From positions 62,001-126,000 of the forward strand of contig NZ_SUPW01000006.1 of the NCBI RefSeq assembly GCF_013337285.1: DNA of 64,000 nt. Reading direction: 5' to 3'. Numbering within the stretch: position 1 is the stretch's first letter; each line of letters begins with the position of its first letter. Positions 55,465-64,000 of the stretch are shown here, one piece after another. Made by a program: the position numbers and the translations under genes. The notes beneath the pieces are model-generated. The model did no database searches. It saw nothing but the letters and a program-made list of their open reading frames with translations, and had not been told where the DNA came from. The DNA is from Agrobacterium tumefaciens (GTDB lineage: Bacteria > Pseudomonadota > Alphaproteobacteria > Rhizobiales > Rhizobiaceae).

Positions 55465-56574
55465 ATGAAACGAAAAATTCTCCTCTCAACCGTGGCAGTG
55501 GCTGCCATCCTCGGTGTCGTCACGGTGATTTTCCTGATGGTGCCGACGGAAAGGCAGGCGGCGGCTGCAGATCCACGCAGTCTTGCTCCACTCGTCAGTG
55601 TGGCCAAGGCCACGACCCCGAACACGATAAACCGCAGCTTTACCGGAGCTGTTGCAGCCCGGGTGCAGAGCGATCTGGGTTTTCGGGTTCCGGGCAAGAT
55701 CGTCGAGCGGTTCGCCGAACTTGGTGAAGAGGTGAAAGCGGGACAGCCATTGATGCGGATCGACGAGACCGATCTTCGGCTTGCTCTGACCGCCAAACGC
55801 AATGCGGTTGCGGCCGCGCAGGCAACGTTCGTACAGGCTCAGGCCGACGAGAAGCGCTTTGCTGTTCTTGTCAAATCTCAGGCTTCGTCCACCCAGCAGT
55901 ATGAAAGGGCGAAAGCCACTCTGGATACCGCCACGGCGCAACTTGCTGCAGCGAAGGCTGACGCAGCCGTGGCCGAAAACGAGGCGACCTATGCTCTGCT
56001 CGTGGCGGGCGGAGATGGTACGATCGTCGAAACACTCGGCGAACCCGGACAGGTGGTCTCGGCAGGCCAGCCGGTCATAAGGCTTGCGAAAGCAGGGCCG
56101 CGCGAAGCACTCGTCTGGTTGCCGGAAAATCTCAGGCCCGAAATTGGTGCCATTGCGCAGGCCGCTGTCTATGGCCGCGGTGGGCAGGAGAAAGCGGTGC
56201 TCCGCCAGATATCCGATGCTGCCGACCCTCAAACCAGAACCTATGAAACGCGCTGGGTATTGCAGGGGGCGGCGGCATCCGCGCCGCTTGGGGCAACGGT
56301 TACGATAAACGTGGAAAATAAGGACGCGCTGGCGCACGCCGAAGTTCCCATCGGTGCGCTTCTGGATGACGGCACGCGCACGGGCGTGTGGGTCGTCGAT
56401 GAACAATCCTCAAGCGTTCGTTTTCGCGAAGTGAAGGTCGAACGGATCGGCGAGGAAAAGGCAATCGTTTCGAGCCTTCGGGCCGGGGAGGCTGTCGTCG
56501 CCCTTGGCGCGCATCTGCTTCAGGATGGCGCAAGCGTGCGCACCGGCGTTGAAAAAGCAGAGGCGGCAAACTGA
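55465..56574 (+). CDS. RND efflux periplasmic adaptor subunit
   Basis: A 369-residue membrane fusion protein with an N-terminal anchor helix (residues 3-24), lipoyl halves (GFRVPGKIVERFAELGEEVK and VAGGDGTIVETLGEPGQVV), an Ala/Gln-rich alpha-hairpin (about 95-160), beta-barrel and membrane-proximal domains. ATG 55465 behind AAAAAGG is preferred to the GTG at 55447. The stop overlaps the ATG of the RND pump by one nt (TGATG), so the two are coupled. Confidence 0.88.
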   Translation: MKRKILLSTVAVAAILGVVTVIFLMVPTERQAAAADPRSLAPLVSVAKATTPNTINRSFTGAVAARVQSDLGFRVPGKIVERFAELGEEVKAGQPLMRIDETDLRLALTAKRNAVAAAQATFVQAQADEKRFAVLVKSQASSTQQYERAKATLDTATAQLAAAKADAAVAENEATYALLVAGGDGTIVETLGEPGQVVSAGQPVIRLAKAGPREALVWLPENLRPEIGAIAQAAVYGRGGQEKAVLRQISDAADPQTRTYETRWVLQGAAASAPLGATVTINVENKDALAHAEVPIGALLDDGTRTGVWVVDEQSSSVRFREVKVERIGEEKAIVSSLRAGEAVVALGAHLLQDGASVRTGVEKAEAAN

Positions 56575-59500
56575 TGAGCTTCAATCTTTCCGCGCTTGCC
56601 GTTCGCGAGCGGTCCGTCACCCTGTTCTTCATCGTCCTGCTGGCTGCCGCCGGCGCTTACGCCTTCGTCAAACTGGGACGAGCCGAAGACCCGTCCTTCA
56701 CCATCAAGACACTTACGGTTACCTCGGTTTGGCCGGGGGCGACTGCGCGCGAAATGCAGGATCTGGTCGCCGAACCGCTCGAAAAACGCCTTCAGGAACT
56801 GACCTGGTACGACCGCGTGGAGACGACCACCCGGCCGGGCTACGCTTTCCTGACCGTTACGCTCAGAGACGATACGCCGGCGTCCGCCGTCGAAGGCGAA
56901 TTTTATCAGGCGCGCAAGAAACTTGGCGATGAAGCCCGCAATCTGCCTCCCGGTGTCGTCGGCCCCTTCGTCAACGATGAATATTCCGATGTCAGCTTCG
57001 CGCTTTATGCCCTGAAAGCCAAGGGCATGGCGATGCGCGATCTCGTGCGGCAGGCCGAGACGATCCGTCAGGACATGCTTCACGTTCCGGGCGTGAAAAA
57101 GATCAACATTCTCGGCGAGCAGCCGGAACAGATTTTCGTGGAATTCTCCTATTCCAAGCTGGCCACCCTGGGCATCTCGGCGCAGGACATCGCTTCCGCC
57201 CTGCAACGGCGTAATACCGTCACCCCGGCGGGCTCGATCGATACGCAGGGTCCGCAGGTCTTCATCCGGTTCGATGGCGCCTATGACAGCGTCGAGTCGA
57301 TTGCTGAAACACCCATCGTCGCGGGCGGACGTGTCCTGAAGCTGTCGGATTTCGCCGAAGTGCGGCGTGGATATCAGGACCCCGCCACCTATCTCATCCG
57401 CCACGAGGGCGAACCCGCCATCATGCTTGGCGTTGTCATGCAGCAGGGCTGGAACGGGTTGGAACTCGGCAAGGCGCTGGAAGACCGGTCTTCGACGATT
57501 GCGCAAACTCTGCCGCTCGGCATGACACTTGCCAAAGTCAGCGATCAGGCAGTCAACATTCAGGAAGCCGTCGGCGAATTCATGCTGAAATTCGCCATGG
57601 CGCTCGGCGTCGTCCTTTTCGTCAGCCTCGTCAGCCTTGGCTGGCGCGTCGGCATTGTCGTCGCACTTGCGGTTCCGTTGACGCTCGGCGTCGTCTTCCT
57701 GATCATGCTGGAAACCGGGCGGTTCTTCGACCGCATCACACTCGGCGCGCTCATTCTGGCGCTCGGGCTGCTCGTGGACGACGCCATCATCGCCATCGAG
57801 GTGATGGTGGTGAAGATGGAAGAAGGCATGGACCGCATCAAGGCGGCCGCCTATGCTTGGAGCCACACGGCCGCGCCGATGCTTTCCGGCACGCTTGTGA
57901 CCATCATCGGGTTGATGCCGGTGGGGTTTGCCAAATCCGCCGCCGGTGAATATGCCGGCAACATCTTCTGGATCGTCGGCTTCGCTTTGATCGTCTCCTG
58001 GTTCGTTGCGGTGATCTTCACGCCCTATCTCGGCGTCAAGATGCTGCCTGAAATCAAACCGGTGGAAGGCGGTCACCACGCCATCTACAACACCCTGAAT
58101 TACCGGCGGCTTCGCAGCCTCATAGAATTTGCCGTACGCCACAAGTTCCTGACCTGCGGTCTAGTGGGCGTCATCATGGCCGCCTCCGTCGTCGGCATGG
58201 GGTCCGTCAAGCAGCAGTTCTTCCCGACGTCGGACCGTCCCGAAGTGTTGGTGGAAGTGCGCATGCCCGAGGGCACCAGCATCGAAACGACGACGGCAAC
58301 CGTCGAGAAGCTCGAAGGCTGGCTGAAAGAACAACCCGAAACGAAGATCGCTACAAGCTATGTCGGCCAGGGCGCGCCGCGCTTCTTCTTCGCCATGGCG
58401 CCCGAATTGCCGGATCCGGCTTTCGCCAAGATCGTCGTGCTGACATCCGACGCCCATACGCGTGAGGCACTGAAACATCGTCTTCGCGAAGCGGTGTCGA
58501 GCGGACTTGCTCCGGAAGCCAATGTGCGTGTCACACAGCTCGTCTTCGGTCCCTATACGCCATTTCCCGTGGAGTTCCGCATCATGGGGCCTGATCCGGA
58601 CGAATTGTACAAGATCTCCGACCAAGCGCTCGCCATCATGAAGACCGTACCCGACGTTCGCCAGCCCAACCGCGACTGGGGCAACCGCACGCCTGTGCTG
58701 CGGTTCATCCCGGATCAGGATCGGCTCAACCTTATCGGCCTCTCTCCCGCCGAGGCTGCGCAGCAGATGCAGTTGCTGCTGAGTGGCGTGCCGATCACGC
58801 AGGTTCGCGAAAATATCCGCAACGTTCCCGTGGTGGCGCGCAGCGCCGGCGAAAACCGACTCGATCCTTCAAAGCTTTCGGATTTCTCGCTGATGAGCAG
58901 AAACGGTCGCCCGGTTCCGCTCGACCAGATCGGTCATTCCGAAATCCGTTTCGAGGAGCCGATCATGAAACGCCGTGACCGCACGCCGGTCATCACCATC
59001 CGCTCCGATATAAACGAGGCAACCCAGCCGCCGGAAGTGTCGCAGCAGGTCTTCAAGGCCCTTCAGCCATTGATCGCCTCGCTTCCCGTCGGCTACCGCA
59101 TCGAAATGGGCGGCAATATCGAGGAGTCCCTCAAGGCGAATGGGGCGCTGGTGAAGATTTTCCCGGCCATGGTCGCCGCCATGCTCATCGTCATCATCCT
59201 TCAGGTCCGCAGCCTGTCGACGATGACGATGGTGATGCTGACGGGACCGCTCGGCCTTGCCGGCGTGGTGCCGATGTTGCTGATTTTCAACCAGCCCTTC
59301 GGCTTCAACGCCATCCTGGGCTTGATTGGTCTGGCCGGTATCCTCATGCGTAATACGCTGATCCTGACCGAGCAGATCAAGGAAAATCAGGCCGCTGGTC
59401 TGGATGACTACCATGCCGTCATCGAAGCGACCGTGCAGAGAACGCGACCCGTTATCCTGACAGCACTCGCAGCCGTCCTCGCCTTCATCCCGCTGACGCA

Positions 59501-59687
59501 TTCGGTCTTCTGGGGATCGATGGCCTATACGCTGATCGGCGGAACGGCTGTCGGTACCGTAATGATCCTGCTGTTTCTTCCAGCACTTTACGCGGCATGG
59601 TTCCGCATCAAGCCGCCCAAGGGTGAGAAACAGCTCCAATCGGAAGAACACGTTCCCAATCCGGTGCTCGCGATGGCGGCAGAGTGA
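56574..59687 (+). CDS. RND-family multidrug efflux permease
   Basis: A 1037-residue inner-membrane RND pump with 12 helices and two large periplasmic loops. The proton-relay Asp pair is visible in GLLVDDAIIAIEVMVVKMEEG of helix four. The sequence resembles the AcrB/VexF-like hydrophobe-amphiphile class with an RERSVTLFFIVLLAAAGAYAF start. With the adaptor upstream it forms two parts of a tripartite pump; the outer-membrane channel is not in this window. Regulation by the divergent TetR protein is probable. Substrates unknown. Confidence 0.92.
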   Translation: MSFNLSALAVRERSVTLFFIVLLAAAGAYAFVKLGRAEDPSFTIKTLTVTSVWPGATAREMQDLVAEPLEKRLQELTWYDRVETTTRPGYAFLTVTLRDDTPASAVEGEFYQARKKLGDEARNLPPGVVGPFVNDEYSDVSFALYALKAKGMAMRDLVRQAETIRQDMLHVPGVKKINILGEQPEQIFVEFSYSKLATLGISAQDIASALQRRNTVTPAGSIDTQGPQVFIRFDGAYDSVESIAETPIVAGGRVLKLSDFAEVRRGYQDPATYLIRHEGEPAIMLGVVMQQGWNGLELGKALEDRSSTIAQTLPLGMTLAKVSDQAVNIQEAVGEFMLKFAMALGVVLFVSLVSLGWRVGIVVALAVPLTLGVVFLIMLETGRFFDRITLGALILALGLLVDDAIIAIEVMVVKMEEGMDRIKAAAYAWSHTAAPMLSGTLVTIIGLMPVGFAKSAAGEYAGNIFWIVGFALIVSWFVAVIFTPYLGVKMLPEIKPVEGGHHAIYNTLNYRRLRSLIEFAVRHKFLTCGLVGVIMAASVVGMGSVKQQFFPTSDRPEVLVEVRMPEGTSIETTTATVEKLEGWLKEQPETKIATSYVGQGAPRFFFAMAPELPDPAFAKIVVLTSDAHTREALKHRLREAVSSGLAPEANVRVTQLVFGPYTPFPVEFRIMGPDPDELYKISDQALAIMKTVPDVRQPNRDWGNRTPVLRFIPDQDRLNLIGLSPAEAAQQMQLLLSGVPITQVRENIRNVPVVARSAGENRLDPSKLSDFSLMSRNGRPVPLDQIGHSEIRFEEPIMKRRDRTPVITIRSDINEATQPPEVSQQVFKALQPLIASLPVGYRIEMGGNIEESLKANGALVKIFPAMVAAMLIVIILQVRSLSTMTMVMLTGPLGLAGVVPMLLIFNQPFGFNAILGLIGLAGILMRNTLILTEQIKENQAAGLDDYHAVIEATVQRTRPVILTALAAVLAFIPLTHSVFWGSMAYTLIGGTAVGTVMILLFLPALYAAWFRIKPPKGEKQLQSEEHVPNPVLAMAAE

Positions 59688-59814
59688 TCTCACCCGGCAT
59701 CTTCAAACCTGATGAATTTCAACTCGCATCTATCGTGCCCGGTGCAGCCGCCTCGGTCTGCCCGGACACGCCAGCAGTCCTTACCAAAACAACCAGAAAA
59801 TGAAGGAGGCCACG

Positions 59815-60636
59815 GTGGCCGAACAGAAAGTGATCGTGATAACAGGGGCGTCGTCAGGCATAGGCGAAGCCACCGCTCGTCTTCTGGCGCAGAAAGGCTA
59901 CCGCGTATTCGGCGGTGCGCGTGACCCCAACCGCGCTAAATCTATCCCCGGCGTAAAATTCGAGGCGGTAGATGTGACCGACGACGCATCGGTTTCAAGT
60001 TTTATCGACTGGGTATTGTCCGAGGCGGGCAGGATTGACGTCCTCATCAACAATGCGGGCGTCTCGCTGGTCGGGCCTGTCGAAAATACCACGCCTGCTG
60101 AAGCAGGACGGGTTTTCGATGTGAACGTCCTCGGTCCACTTCGCATGATCCGGGGCGCCCTGCCTTCAATGCGGGCAGCACGCAGCGGACTTATCATTAA
60201 TATGAGCTCTGTTCTGGGCTTTCTGCCGGCGCCATTCATGGGCATTTATGCGAGCAGCAAACACGCTCTCGAGGGTATGTCCGAATCTCTCGATCACGAG
60301 ATCCGAGATTTTAACGTTCGTGTCATCCTCATGGAGCCGACGTTCACCAATACGAACCTCGATGTGAATGCTGCACACACGGAAGCGCCGCTGGGTGTCT
60401 ATGCCCAGCAGGCCGAAGCGACCATCCAGACAGTACAGGTACAAATCAAATCGGCTCCCGCGCCGACATTGGTTGCGGCAAAGATACTGGCTGCCATTGA
60501 GGGGCCATACAAAATGCGCCAGCCGGTTGGCGGCCAGGCAACCCTTCTCAGTCGGTTGCGCAGGTTCATGCCTGCAAAGGCTGTCGATGGAAGCCTGCGG
60601 AAGACTTTCGGTTTTGGAAAAGTGAGGTCTTCATAA
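59815..60636 (+). CDS. Short-chain dehydrogenase/reductase
   Basis: A 273-residue classical SDR: cofactor motif VITGASSGIGEATARLL, LINNAGVSLVGP, catalytic Ser in IINMSSVLGF and Tyr-x-x-x-Lys in YASSKHALEGMSE. The oxidising or reducing substrate is not predictable. GTG 59815 has AAGGAGG 5 nt upstream and is favoured over ATG 59800, which lies inside that ribosome site. It follows the RND pump by 127 nt and may be part of the same TetR-controlled unit. Confidence 0.88.
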   Translation: MAEQKVIVITGASSGIGEATARLLAQKGYRVFGGARDPNRAKSIPGVKFEAVDVTDDASVSSFIDWVLSEAGRIDVLINNAGVSLVGPVENTTPAEAGRVFDVNVLGPLRMIRGALPSMRAARSGLIINMSSVLGFLPAPFMGIYASSKHALEGMSESLDHEIRDFNVRVILMEPTFTNTNLDVNAAHTEAPLGVYAQQAEATIQTVQVQIKSAPAPTLVAAKILAAIEGPYKMRQPVGGQATLLSRLRRFMPAKAVDGSLRKTFGFGKVRSS

Positions 60637-60657
60637 ATCGGGTCAAGCTCGATTGGG

Positions 60658-60690
60658 ACTGCGAGGCAACATGCCGTTCGGCCTCGCAGT
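60658..60690. terminator. Bidirectional hairpin terminator
   Basis: ACTGCGAGGC (60658-60667) and GCCTCGCAGT (60681-60690) form a perfect 10-bp stem between the convergent SDR and ABC-transporter genes, followed on the plus strand by a pyrimidine-rich ACTCTTCC. It probably insulates both transcripts. Confidence 0.65.
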
Positions 60691-60754
60691 ACTCTTCCAA
60701 GGGCATGCTTTATCGGGGTAAAGTATACAGGCTGTTGCTCAGCTGGCCGATAAT

Positions 60755-62365
60755 CTATGGTGCTGCTTCCGCCGAAAACGCTGATTTGATGAGTGTTTCG
60801 GTATATTCAGCCGTCGGCCTGTTGAATATCGCGTCTGTTTCTCCCTCCTCCACAATCTTCCCGTTTCTCATGACGATGACGTAGTCCGAAATGGCCTTGA
60901 TGACAGAAAGGTCGTGGCTGATGAAGATGTAGGAAAGGCCATGCGTCTTCTGCAGATCACGCAGCAGATCGATAACCTGTCCCTGAACGGACCGGTCCAG
61001 CGCAGATGTCGGTTCATCGAGAATGACGACATCGGGCTTGAGGATGATCGCACGGGCAATTGCGATGCGCTGACGTTGCCCGCCTGAAAACTCGTGCGGG
61101 TAGCGGTTGCGGGTGGCTGGATCCAGACCGACTTCTTTCAGTGCTTCTATTGCACGCTTGTCCCGCTCCGCGCGGCTCAGTTGTTGCTCATGCACGAACA
61201 GACCTTCAGTGATGATCTCTCCGACCGTCTGTCTTGGCGAAAGCGAACCATAGGGATCCTGGAATACAAGCTGCAAATGCTGCCGCAATGGCCGCATGGC
61301 CTTTCGGTCAAGGCCACTGATTTCCGTCTCGCCGAAGAAAATGCGGCCCTTGGAATGGGTAAGCCCCAGAAGCGCGCGACCGAGGGTGGACTTACCAGAT
61401 CCGGACTCGCCGACGATGCCGATGGTTTGTCCCTGGCGAAGGCTGAGATTAACGTCATCGACAGCCCGAAACTTGCTCCATTTCGACAGGAAGCCACCCG
61501 CAATTTTATAATCGACCGTCACGTTACTCCCGGAGAGAACGACAGGCGCCTCTTTACCGACTGGCAACTTGTGCCCGCTGGGTTCTGCATCGAGAAGCAT
61601 CCGGGTGTAGTCAGCCTGCGGGCGATCGAAGATATCTTCCGTCGTGCCGGCCTCGACGATTTCCCCGCGGCGCATAACCGCGACGCGGTCGGCGAAATGG
61701 CGGACAACACCGAGATCATGCGTGATGAGGACGACGGCCATGCCGAAGCGTTTTTGCAATGATTTCAGAAGGTCGAGGATCTGTGCCTGGATCGTCACGT
61801 CAAGCGCAGTGGTTGGTTCATCCGCAATCAAAATGTCCGGCTCGTTTGCGAGAGCCATGGCAATCATGGCGCGTTGGCGTTGACCACCGGAAAGCTCATG
61901 CGGGTAACTGTCTATACGCCGCTCCGGATCGGGAATTCCCACAAGCTTCAGGAGCTCGAGAACGCGTGCGCGGGCCTCCTTTTTGCTACCGCCCCTGTGG
62001 TGAATGATCGGCTCGGCGATTTGCGCGCCGATCCTGTAGAGAGGATCGAGCGAGGTCATCGGCTCCTGGAAAATCATGGTGATTTTCGCACCCCGAATAT
62101 TGTTGAGCTCGCTGACCGGCAGGCCGATCAACTCGCGTCCACGATATTTTGCCGAACCCTCGACAATGCCGTTGGATGCAAGCAGTCCCATGATGCCCAT
62201 CATGGTCTGGCTTTTGCCGGAACCGGATTCTCCGACGACGGCAAGCGTTTCACCCTGTTTGACATCGAGCTCGATGCCCTTGACGGCATTCACCGTGCCA
62301 TCGGGCGTTGTGAATTCAACCTTGAGGTCACGGACGGTGAGGATGGTTTCAGATGTCGTATTCAT
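60755..62365 (-). CDS. Oligopeptide ABC transporter, fused double ATP-binding protein
   Basis: A 536-residue protein with two complete OppD/OppF-like ATPase domains: Walker [11 protein letters not shown] near residue 47 and GESGSGKST near 330, two [16 protein letters not shown] signatures and two DEPT Walker B ends. Each has the C-terminal oligopeptide-transporter segment. Fusion of the two ATPases is common in alphaproteobacteria. ATG 62365 with AAGGAT upstream lies 1 nt after the stop of the permease gene. It powers the importer formed by the two permeases; a binding protein gene must lie upstream, outside the window. Confidence 0.9.
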   Translation of the reverse strand: MNTTSETILTVRDLKVEFTTPDGTVNAVKGIELDVKQGETLAVVGESGSGKSQTMMGIMGLLASNGIVEGSAKYRGRELIGLPVSELNNIRGAKITMIFQEPMTSLDPLYRIGAQIAEPIIHHRGGSKKEARARVLELLKLVGIPDPERRIDSYPHELSGGQRQRAMIAMALANEPDILIADEPTTALDVTIQAQILDLLKSLQKRFGMAVVLITHDLGVVRHFADRVAVMRRGEIVEAGTTEDIFDRPQADYTRMLLDAEPSGHKLPVGKEAPVVLSGSNVTVDYKIAGGFLSKWSKFRAVDDVNLSLRQGQTIGIVGESGSGKSTLGRALLGLTHSKGRIFFGETEISGLDRKAMRPLRQHLQLVFQDPYGSLSPRQTVGEIITEGLFVHEQQLSRAERDKRAIEALKEVGLDPATRNRYPHEFSGGQRQRIAIARAIILKPDVVILDEPTSALDRSVQGQVIDLLRDLQKTHGLSYIFISHDLSVIKAISDYVIVMRNGKIVEEGETDAIFNRPTAEYTETLIKSAFSAEAAP

Positions 62366-62366
62366 G

Positions 62367-63497
62367 TCAACGATCCTTGGGATCGAGTGCATCACGCAAC
62401 CCGTCACCCACAAAATTGAGCGAAAACAGGGTCAGCACGAAGAAGATCGCCGGAAATATCAGCAGCCACGGGGCCGACTGGATATTGTTGGCACCTTCGG
62501 AAATCAGCGCCCCCCAGCTCGTCAGCGGCGCCTGCACGCCAAGGCCGAGGAAGGAGAGGAAGCTTTCCAGAAGAATGACCTTGGGCACGACAACCGTGAC
62601 GAACACGACGACAGGCCCGATCGTATTGGGAATGATGTGACGGCGGATGATCTGCCAGTCGCTCAAACCCAAAGCCTGTGCGGCACTCACAAATTCCCGC
62701 CGTTTCAACGCAAGCGTCTGGCCACGGACGATACGCGCCATATCCAGCCATTCGACTGCACCGATGACCAGGAAAATCAGGATGAAGCTGCGGCCGAAGA
62801 AGACCACCAGAACGACCACCAGAAAGACGAAGGGCAGCGAATAGAGGATTTCGACGAAACGCATCATCACATTGTCGACGCGCCCGCCGATATACCCCGC
62901 AGTTGCGCCGTAAAAAACGCCGATCCCGAGCGAAACGAGGCTGGCCAGAACGCCGACGGCGATCGAGATTTGCCCACCCAGCATCACGCGCGCCAGCATG
63001 TCGCGACCGTTGGAATCGGTGCCGAAGAAGAAGTATTCGCGGTTGACGTCGCCTTCCAGCTTCAGCGTTCGACCATCGTCTTCCGTTGCAACGACCTTCG
63101 TGTTTTCGAATTCGTTGGCGCGGTCGAAATAGCGTGTCGTGCGTGGGTCGATCTGGCTGCTGGAGGTAACCGTTGCGGTGAAGTTTTGCCCTTCGACGGC
63201 AAATTCTTTCAGTTCGACGCGCGCGCGGCCTGCCACACCTTCCATGACGCCCTGAAGGTTGTTTACGTCCGGTCGTGGCTCGAGGCTTGGCGGGACGGAG
63301 ACATAGGACGAAAACACCTGATCATAGGTGTGTGTCAGGAAATGCGGACCAATGAACGAGAAAAGCGTGATCAGCAGCAGCATGACGGACCCCGCCATGG
63401 CGGCCTTGTTTCGTCTGAAACGCAGGGCTGCCAGCTGGAACAGGCTTCGGCTTTTCACCGGTGGTTTATCGGCAATGTTCCGGGAAATATCAGTCAT
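62367..63497 (-). CDS. Oligopeptide ABC transporter permease (OppC-like)
   Basis: A 376-residue permease: an OppC_N segment with the first helix (about residues 37-57), a periplasmic insertion of about 120 residues, then the BPD_transp_1 domain with five helices and the EAA loop EFVSAAQALGLSDWQIIRRHI. The insertion begins after SLEPRPDVNNLQG and ends at FFFGTDSNGRDMLARVM. ATG 63497, with GAGGG upstream, overlaps the previous permease gene by 8 nt. Confidence 0.9.
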   Translation of the reverse strand: MTDISRNIADKPPVKSRSLFQLAALRFRRNKAAMAGSVMLLLITLFSFIGPHFLTHTYDQVFSSYVSVPPSLEPRPDVNNLQGVMEGVAGRARVELKEFAVEGQNFTATVTSSSQIDPRTTRYFDRANEFENTKVVATEDDGRTLKLEGDVNREYFFFGTDSNGRDMLARVMLGGQISIAVGVLASLVSLGIGVFYGATAGYIGGRVDNVMMRFVEILYSLPFVFLVVVLVVFFGRSFILIFLVIGAVEWLDMARIVRGQTLALKRREFVSAAQALGLSDWQIIRRHIIPNTIGPVVVFVTVVVPKVILLESFLSFLGLGVQAPLTSWGALISEGANNIQSAPWLLIFPAIFFVLTLFSLNFVGDGLRDALDPKDR

Positions 63498-64000
63498 GTC
63501 TGACCCTCGGATCAAGCAGGCCGTAGAGAATATCGACCACGAGATTGAACAGGATGACAAAAATGGCGACGAGAACGACGGTTCCCATCACCAAGGTATA
63601 GTCACGGTTGATCGCGCCAAGAACGAAGTAGCGGCCAACACCCGGAATAGTGAAGATCGTCTCGATGACAGCCGAACCCGTCAACAGCGCTGCGGCGCAG
63701 GGAGCCAGATAGGAAACGACCGGAAGCATCGCTGCGCGCATGGCGTGGAACACCACCACGTTGCGCGCCGGAAGACCGTAAGCCTTGGCGGTGCGGATAT
63801 GGTCCATCCGCAAAGCCTCGATCATTGCACCGCGTGTCAGACGCGCGATAACCGCAAGCTGCGGTAAAGCGAGCGCGATCATCGGAAGGATGAGATATCG
63901 CAGTGATCCGTCTCCCCAGCTGCCGGCGGGCAGAAGCCCGAGCAAAACGGCAAAGACGAGCGTGAGAACAGGGGCGACAACGAAGTTCGGCACGGTAACG
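63490..64000 (-). CDS. Oligopeptide ABC transporter permease (OppB-like), partial
   Basis: The C-terminal 170 or so residues of an OppB-type permease; the gene continues beyond the window edge in frame. Visible are TVPNFVVAPVLTLVFAV, the EAA loop HIRTAKAYGLPARNVVVFHAM, and the terminal DYTLVMGTVVLVAIFVILFN helix with LLDPRVRHD. It is the first permease of the oligopeptide importer and overlaps the OppC-like gene by 8 nt. Confidence 0.88.
   Translation of the reverse strand, partial: VTVPNFVVAPVLTLVFAVLLGLLPAGSWGDGSLRYLILPMIALALPQLAVIARLTRGAMIEALRMDHIRTAKAYGLPARNVVVFHAMRAAMLPVVSYLAPCAAALLTGSAVIETIFTIPGVGRYFVLGAINRDYTLVMGTVVLVAIFVILFNLVVDILYGLLDPRVRHD

Noticed and set aside
56520..58142. 540-codon minus-strand frame inside the RND gene
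   Set aside because: Asp/His/Gly-rich shadow of the RND coding strand, with no ribosome site or family signature.

Overview
The window reads as chromosomal or large-replicon DNA of an alphaproteobacterium of the order Hyphomicrobiales (Rhizobiales), most likely the Brucella/Ochrobactrum or Agrobacterium branch. The basis is gene content (FecCDE iron importer with FecI/FecR-type regulators, FUSC/DUF1656/HlyD efflux operon, Opp-type peptide importer with a fused double ATPase, ECF sigma factors with GGAAT/CGTT-like promoters) and an interspersed palindromic element at 16829-16874 that resembles those of these genera. The genus is inference. No rRNA, tRNA, CRISPR array, integrase or intact insertion sequence was seen.

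Layout. 0.2-11.1 kb: a LysR regulator and a GST, then a mostly minus-strand redox/hydrolase cluster (DUF4405 cytochrome b, cytochrome P460, hydroxynitrile-lyase-like cupin, carboxymuconolactone-decarboxylase-like protein, two exported alpha/beta hydrolases). A LysR regulator stands divergent to an MFS pump and two aldo/keto reductases, and a short-chain dehydrogenase remnant follows. 11.2-19.4 kb: a Fec-like iron locus (FecR, FecI-type sigma, ATPase, two permeases, binding protein, TonB-dependent receptor with STN domain). 19.5-22.6 kb: glycerate kinase and an SLC13-type transporter. 22.8-26.0 kb: an ECF sigma/anti-sigma pair, an exported subtilase and a small exported Asp-rich protein that appear to share one promoter type; two of the promoters are back-to-back on one palindrome. 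26.3-31.1 kb: a translationally coupled efflux operon with a divergent AraC regulator, then a VOC protein.

31.6-42.3 kb is the most unusual part. Three minus-strand genes encode, in transcription order, an autotransporter with IPT and Ig-like repeats, a 965-residue MACPF (perforin-like) protein with ricin-type Q-x-W repeats and no signal peptide, and a DNase I-fold (endonuclease/exonuclease/phosphatase) enzyme with its catalytic motifs intact. Divergent to them lie a 7TMR-DISM histidine kinase and an OmpR-type response regulator; the divergent intergenic region carries three direct repeats at exact 10-bp spacing, a plausible regulator site. I read this as a regulated two-component toxin or antagonism module.

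43.0-49 kb: a glycine-zipper lipoprotein, a second two-component system and MacA/MacB. 49.1-51.2 kb: NmrA-type oxidoreductase divergent from an HxlR regulator, then a hypothetical gene. 51.5-60.6 kb: a possible FabMG-like enoyl-ACP reductase, a FabF-like ketosynthase, a TetR regulator divergent from an RND pump, and an SDR. 60.7-64 kb: an oligopeptide ABC importer whose first permease gene runs off the window.
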